DNA of 64,000 nucleotides, taken from Bacillus sp. ISL-7. Lineage in GTDB: Bacteria > Bacillota > Bacilli > Bacillales_B > DSM-18226. Shown piece after piece: positions 60,169-64,000 of the stretch. The number at the start of each line of letters is the position of its first letter. Within the stretch, counting starts at the first letter, position 1. The stretch lies in contig NZ_JAGGQW010000002.1 in NCBI RefSeq assembly GCF_018613065.1, positions 39,869 through 103,868 of the forward strand, written 5' to 3'. Under the pieces are notes generated by a model, which saw nothing but the letters and a program-made list of their open reading frames with translations, had not been told where the DNA came from and searched no databases. The translations under genes were made by a program, and so were the position numbers.

Positions 60169-60450
60169 ATGGCAAAGTTATTGGGAACAGTCGAAGATTA
60201 TTTGCACCACTTGGAAGGAAAAGGATTTCAATTCCAAGAGGATGCAATTGGCTTTATATTTTTTGGGAAACACTACACAAATGCTTCTGATGAGATGAGT
60301 ATTACAGCCATTGAACTGACATTAAAAGCGCAAAAAAGTTTTGATGGCAGTTTTTATGTATCCTTACTGGAAACATTAATTTCGAACAGGATCAACTCAA
60401 GGAAAGATGCCATTAGGTTCGTTAAAGAAAAGGAACTGTTAGCGATATAA
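60169..60450 (+). CDS. short conserved protein (DUF6123-like)
   Basis: 93 residues, soluble and helical: LLGTVEDYLHHLEGKGFQFQ, GFIFFGKHY, then a Lys-rich helix. I recall a DUF6123 protein in this neighbourhood among Bacillaceae but cannot verify it. Ribosome site GGGAGAGGG. Followed by a terminator shared with the convergent transporter gene. Confidence 0.65.
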   Translation: MAKLLGTVEDYLHHLEGKGFQFQEDAIGFIFFGKHYTNASDEMSITAIELTLKAQKSFDGSFYVSLLETLISNRINSRKDAIRFVKEKELLAI

Positions 60451-60455
60451 TTAGG

Positions 60456-60487
60456 AAAAAACTCCCTTCTCTGAAAGGGAGTTTTTT
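60456..60487. terminator. bidirectional terminator
   Basis: AACTCCCTT pairs with AAGGGAGTT, flanked by A and T runs. Confidence 0.8.
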
Positions 60488-61415
60488 ATGAGACCCTATC
60501 CTCAAAGGGCTTGTTTTTTCTAAGTAAAGGGATTTTGTTTGTTGGCATCTCAGCAAAAATCATTCCTGCAAAAATGAGGCAGCATCCAACTAAGGCACTA
60601 TAGGAAAGTCGTTCATTTGCCCAATAAAAACCTGTAATCGCGGCAAATACCGGCTCCATTGCAAAAATTAACGCAACTCGTGTTGCAGAAGTGTATTTTT
60701 GAAAATTTGTTTGAATCAAAAATGCCAGTGCTGTTGCAAATATGCTTGTGATTACAAGGGCAACTAGAACATCTTGCTTGAGTAATATATGTAGATTAAA
60801 TGACTTTTTCCAATCATCAAAAAAGAAAGAGGATAAAATCGATAAAAGGGCAACTGTTGAAATTTGAATGACTGTTAACAGCAAGGTTGGATATTTATTA
60901 CTAAACTTACCTGTATAGATGATCTGTAGTGCGAAACTGATGGCGCAAATGAAAACGAAACCATCACCTCTATTTAATGAAGTAACATCCGTCATCGTCA
61001 GTAGGAATAAGCCAATGGTCGCAGTTAACACGCCCAAGACAGCATTCCTGTTCGGAAACTGCTTTAATAACATCATTGAAAATATTGGAACAAGGACAAC
61101 ATTTAACCCTGTAATAAAACCAGCTTTGGAAGAAGTTGTATATAAAAGGCCGATTGTTTGGGTAGCATAACCAAGGAAAAGCCAAAATCCGATAAATATA
61201 CCTGATAAAAGCAGTTTTAAATTCAATTGTTTTAACTGTTTTTTTTCAAATATTACAAGGCAGAAAATCAATAAAATCGCTGCCGCAAGAAAGCGAATGC
61301 TATTAAAGGAAAATGGTTCAAGAAAATCAATCGCATTTTGGACTAACACAAAAGTGCTGCCCCAGATGATCGTTACAAGGAGCAAACTTAAATCTGCAAA
61401 TATAGGTTTTTTCAT
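60486..61415 (-). CDS. EamA/DMT family transporter
   Basis: 309 residues, ten predicted helices in two EamA repeats: WGSTFVLVQNAIDFLEP-FSFNSIRF in repeat 1 and ALAFLIQTNFQKYTSATRVALIFAMEPVFAAITGF in repeat 2. Exporter of small metabolites or amino acids; substrate cannot be told. It lies six bases downstream of the RNase H-like gene and likely shares its transcript. Confidence 0.9.
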   Translation of the reverse strand: MKKPIFADLSLLLVTIIWGSTFVLVQNAIDFLEPFSFNSIRFLAAAILLIFCLVIFEKKQLKQLNLKLLLSGIFIGFWLFLGYATQTIGLLYTTSSKAGFITGLNVVLVPIFSMMLLKQFPNRNAVLGVLTATIGLFLLTMTDVTSLNRGDGFVFICAISFALQIIYTGKFSNKYPTLLLTVIQISTVALLSILSSFFFDDWKKSFNLHILLKQDVLVALVITSIFATALAFLIQTNFQKYTSATRVALIFAMEPVFAAITGFYWANERLSYSALVGCCLIFAGMIFAEMPTNKIPLLRKNKPFEDRVS

Positions 61416-61421
61416 GATGTA

Positions 61422-61844
61422 TCATTGCTCCTCGGGAATATTTTTTCTTATTGCCTGCCTTGCTAGTTCATCCGCCGCTTTATTTTCAGCACTTGGGATC
61501 CATTTCATAAAAAATAATTGAAATTTCTTTGATAAGTGTAATGCCTGTTCAAATAATGGTAAGTATAGTTTGTTTTTTACAAATTCTTTTTCTATCGCAT
61601 TGTTAACTAATTGAGAGTCGGTCCGAAATGACACGACTTCATTTTCAAATCCCTTTTCTAAACATATTTCCAATGCCTTAATAAATGCATGATATTCTGC
61701 TTCATGATTCGTCATTTTTCCTAATGGAATCGAATATTTTTCTGTAATACCGTTTCCTTTAATAAATATCCCGGCCCCACTTGGTCCAGGATTTCCAGCA
61801 CTAGCCCCGTCAATATAAACCTCAATCAATTCTGTTTCCTCCAT
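61422..61844 (-). CDS. ypeP: RNase H-like protein YpeP
   Basis: 140 residues with the RNase HI fold. Acidic residues are present: VYIDGASAGNPGPSGAG (Asp), HEAEYHAFIKAL (Glu), FRTDSQLV (Asp) and AADELARQA (Asp). Probably cleaves RNA in RNA-DNA hybrids; B. subtilis YpeP was reported with little or no activity, so this is uncertain. A second RNase H-like gene is divergent from it. Confidence 0.85.
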   Translation of the reverse strand: MEETELIEVYIDGASAGNPGPSGAGIFIKGNGITEKYSIPLGKMTNHEAEYHAFIKALEICLEKGFENEVVSFRTDSQLVNNAIEKEFVKNKLYLPLFEQALHLSKKFQLFFMKWIPSAENKAADELARQAIRKNIPEEQ

Positions 61845-62030
61845 AAACTTAATATTGAAAGTTTATCATATTTCTTTTAAGTCAGAAAATATTTATTCTT
61901 ATAACTACTATGAAGAAGTGGGTATGATAAGAATATATATCAGAATAGGTTAGAATGATGTAGTCGATATAGTGTCATGGAATATGTTATTTAAAAAGCC
62001 CTTGAATTCTTTTTAGAAAGGTTGAGGACA

Positions 62031-62687
62031 TTGAACTATAGATTAGAGTGGATGTATAAAATTAAAAGTAATGAAAAGGTACAGTTTTCCTCTGAAATGG
62101 TATCAGGTGAAACGGCTATACAAATTGGTGAAGAGCTTGAAATGACTGGGAAGGTATCTGATTTGTTTTTTTATGATGAAAAGGGAACATCATGGATCTT
62201 AAAGGAAATGAAAAAGTTGATGACCGAAATTGAAGATGATCCTCATGAAATAACTGTTTACTTTGATGGAGGGTTTCAAAAGGAAACAAATCAAGCAGGT
62301 CTTGGGGCTGTAATCTTTTTTAAGCAGGGGAAGAAGAAATACCGTATCCGAGCCAATGAACGGATTGATGAATTGGAAACAAATAATGAAGCAGAGTATG
62401 CTGCTTTTTATTATGCACTAAGTATTTTAGAGGATTTAGGAGTTCATCATTTATCTTGTGAATTTAAAGGTGACTCCCAAGTGGTTTTAAAACAGCTGGA
62501 AGGGGATTGGCCTTGTTATGAAGATACGCTTAATAGCTGGCTTGACAGAATAGAGGAAAAAATTAGAACGCTTGGTTTAGTCCCTAAATATACGTCCATT
62601 GCTAGAAAAGATAACAAAGAAGCTGATAAATTGGCGACACAAGCATTAGAAGGAAAAGAAATTTTTGCAAAAACATTGATTCTTTAG
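62031..62687 (+). CDS. RNase H-like protein with N-terminal extension (YpdQ-like)
   Basis: 218 residues from TTG 62031 (another TTG at 62022 lies within the ribosome site). Residues 1-75 form an N-terminal domain; residues 80-210 are RNase H-like: TVYFDGGFQKETNQAGLG, NNEAEYAAFYYAL, FKGDSQVVLKQL and NKEADKLATQA contain the four acidic positions. Divergent from the ypeP-like gene. Enzyme activity is plausible but not proven. Confidence 0.8.
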   Translation: MNYRLEWMYKIKSNEKVQFSSEMVSGETAIQIGEELEMTGKVSDLFFYDEKGTSWILKEMKKLMTEIEDDPHEITVYFDGGFQKETNQAGLGAVIFFKQGKKKYRIRANERIDELETNNEAEYAAFYYALSILEDLGVHHLSCEFKGDSQVVLKQLEGDWPCYEDTLNSWLDRIEEKIRTLGLVPKYTSIARKDNKEADKLATQALEGKEIFAKTLIL

Positions 62688-62707
62688 GAAATGGGTGTGA
62701 AACTCTT

Positions 62708-62893
62708 GTGAAGGACTTAAACAAAAGGCAATTATTGGTTCATGTAGAATCCTTAATGGTTCAATACTGTGAAGGCTGCTTTTTACACCAGCATTTGAAA
62801 AAAGAAGGTGGGCGGAGAGCAGCACACCGGTTTTGCATTTCAAAGTGTACAGTGGGAGAACAACTTCAGGAGTATGGGAAGAAACTGAGTTGA
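62708..62893 (+). CDS. ypeQ: YpeQ family zinc-finger protein
   Basis: 61 residues: QYCEGCFLHQHLKKEGGRRAAHRFCISKCTVGEQL shows C-x2-C with a His and a C-x3-C, the small zinc-finger family called YpeQ. GTG start 20 bases after the upstream stop; likely same transcript. Function unknown. Confidence 0.8.
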   Translation: MKDLNKRQLLVHVESLMVQYCEGCFLHQHLKKEGGRRAAHRFCISKCTVGEQLQEYGKKLS

Positions 62894-62921
62894 AAATTCA
62901 CCTAAGTCCTGTCAGCGCCTA

Positions 62922-62953
62922 TTAAAAAGGCTGACGAAAACGTCAGCCCTTGA
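62922..62953. terminator. terminator of cspD (also for ypeQ)
   Basis: AAGGCTGACG-AAAA-CGTCAGCCCTT, with a run of A on the left that is the T run for the minus-strand gene. Confidence 0.85.
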
Positions 62954-62967
62954 TTGATTATTTTAGA

Positions 62968-63168
62968 TTATAGTTTTACAACGTTAGCTGCTTGTGGTCC
63001 ACGGTTTCCTTCAACGATTTCAAAAGAAACTTCTTGGCCTTCTTCTAAAGATTTGAAGCCTTCGCCAGTGATAGCGCTGAAGTGTACGAATACATCGTCG
63101 CCGCCTTCTACTTCGATAAAACCAAAACCTTTTTCATTGTTGAACCATTTTACTTTACCGTTTTGCAT
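62968..63168 (-). CDS. cspD: cold shock protein CspD
   Basis: 66 residues, a single cold-shock domain with RNP1 KGFGFIEV and RNP2 VFVHFSAI. Binds single-stranded RNA/DNA as an RNA chaperone. GGAGG precedes the ATG. The leader of about 100 bases from the promoter at 63271-63299 may control expression on cold. Place beside ypeQ fits cspD. Confidence 0.95.
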   Translation of the reverse strand: MQNGKVKWFNNEKGFGFIEVEGGDDVFVHFSAITGEGFKSLEEGQEVSFEIVEGNRGPQAANVVKL

Positions 63169-63270
63169 TTACTTCTTCCTCCTAAGCCTTTCAAGCCACC
63201 CTTATTGGTGCCAAAGATAAATATTATCACGCAGCCACTTGCTATGCATATATAGTTACATGATGCTTTA

Positions 63271-63299
63271 AATATACAATAATGAAAATTTACAGTCAA
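63271..63299 (-). promoter_or_regulatory. sigma-A type promoter of cspD
   Basis: On the minus strand TTGACT (plus 63294-63299), 17 bases, TATATT (plus 63271-63276), about 100 bases before the start codon. Confidence 0.75.
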
Positions 63300-63442
63300 G
63301 GAATGACTTGTCTCTTTTATTGAAATTATGGTAGTTTCTATGAAAATATTTAAGTGTCTGATTTTGTCCGTATCCCTAACATGAAAAATACCTCTGCATC
63401 ATATCTTAAATTAATCAATTTATTTACAGAGGCGGGGATAGG

Positions 63443-63727
63443 ATGTACCGATTTTCCATTGAAGGCGATGAGTGGATATTAAGATTTTCACCCCAAGTTT
63501 ATATTGATTCTGATGAAAAGCAGACCATTTTATTTGCACTGCTCCATATGGGGTTAGACCTAGATAATTATTCACATGGAAATGCCTTTATCATATTTAC
63601 AAAGAAAATTGGTGCAATTGTGTTCAATGTGGAGAGAATTCCATCCTTAATTTTAACTGTTTCGAATATTATCCCCGAGGATAATTGGTTTAGTCAGGAT
63701 CTCCCTTCAATAAAGCCGTTGAGTTAA
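63443..63727 (+). CDS. hypothetical protein
   Basis: 94 residues, one small domain with alternating hydrophobic strands (YRFSIEGDEWILRFSPQVY, GNAFIIFTKKIGAIVFNVERIP). GAGGCGGGGATAGG before the ATG supports translation. No family recognised. Stands alone between cspD and the repeat. Confidence 0.6.
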   Translation: MYRFSIEGDEWILRFSPQVYIDSDEKQTILFALLHMGLDLDNYSHGNAFIIFTKKIGAIVFNVERIPSLILTVSNIIPEDNWFSQDLPSIKPLS

Positions 63728-63840
63728 CAATAGCAAGCATTATGGATGATCATTTGATCACTCAGATTGTCGAGAAAGGGTATTTATCTCGGCAATTTTT
63801 TATTCTCGCATTTAATTATTCATAGTACCTGCTAATGGGC

Positions 63841-63940
63841 CTGTTGATTTCCGCTCTAGGCACTTCGCTTTCCGCGGGCGGTCTGGGGAGCCTCCTCGGC
63901 GCTAGCGCCTGCGGGGTCTCCCCAGCCCCGTCCTCGAGGG
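63841..63940. repeat. repeat family A, truncated reverse copy
   Basis: Reverse complement of the long copy at 23442-23573: begins CTGTTGATTTCCGCTC, contains CCGCGGGCGGTCTGGGGAGC and GGCGCTAGCGCC, and stops after TCCTCGAGGG without the second end. Bases 63728-63840 and 63941-64000 hold nothing else that I can identify. Confidence 0.85.
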
Positions 63941-64000
63941 CACTGAAAAACTTACGTTTTTATTTTTTATGGTTGAACAAAAGACAAAAAAAGCAACTTT

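Noticed and set aside
1..64000. tRNA genes, prophage, insertion sequences or conjugative elements
   Set aside because: I found no transposase, integrase or phage structural genes and no recognisable tRNA sequence; synteny is mostly backbone.

Overview
This window is chromosomal DNA of a low-GC, endospore-forming Bacillaceae. The gene order follows the Bacillus subtilis ypj-dapB-mgsA-bshB1-bshA-cca-birA-panBCD-dinG-aspB-dnaD-nth-ponA-recU-ypp-yprAB-cotD-ypsA-gpsB-rnpB-ypsC-ypvA-ypwA-bps-dynA-ypcP-sspL-cspD backbone almost without inversion. Spore genes (SspM-like and SspL-like SASPs, CotD, YheC/D coat proteins, a CotSA-like glycosyltransferase) confirm a sporulating organism. Codon use and intergenic repeats suggest Neobacillus or a close relative, but that genus call is a guess.

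Layout. 0-20 kb is a dense housekeeping block: lysine (dapB), methylglyoxal (mgsA), bacillithiol (bshB1, bshA), tRNA CCA addition, biotin repressor, a pantothenate operon behind a terminator-containing leader, dinG, aspB, dnaD, nth, ponA and recU. 20-26 kb holds the small ypp genes, a spore-type small heat-shock protein, and hcp beside a Crp/Fnr regulator. 26-36 kb holds the MrfAB DNA-repair pair, cotD, ypsA, gpsB, RNase P RNA, an rRNA methyltransferase and a second DinG-like helicase. 36-43 kb is a respiratory and nitric-oxide block. 43-50 kb holds alkylpyrone synthesis, a Fur-box micropeptide, the dynamin-like DynA, a sulfurtransferase and an exonuclease. 50-60 kb is an accessory spore-coat cluster: two protein kinase-like genes, four ATP-grasp proteins, a glycosyltransferase and sspL. 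60-64 kb holds a DMT transporter, two RNase H-like proteins, a YpeQ zinc finger and cspD.

Most striking observation: between 38.0 and 42.2 kb four genes keep recognisable ends but have lost their middle or tail. These are a Crp/Fnr regulator, a quinol-type nitric oxide reductase (in-frame loss of the catalytic core), a DUF2249 protein, and subunit I of a ba3-type cytochrome oxidase. Several still have well-formed Fnr-type sites (TGTGA-N6-TCACA-like). Three such sites (hcp, the DUF2249/12-TM operon, the DUF2249 remnant) sit about 41.5 bases upstream of the predicted transcription start. The picture is a recently decaying NO-detoxification and respiration module with its control sites intact, beside an intact hcp and an intact Crp/Fnr regulator that could be its controller. 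An assembly artefact must be excluded.

The second unusual region is the kinase/ATP-grasp/glycosyltransferase cluster at 50.8-59.4 kb, which looks like a spore-surface peptide or glycan modification system. Its first kinase gene has no normal start codon and lies directly behind a run of nine G.
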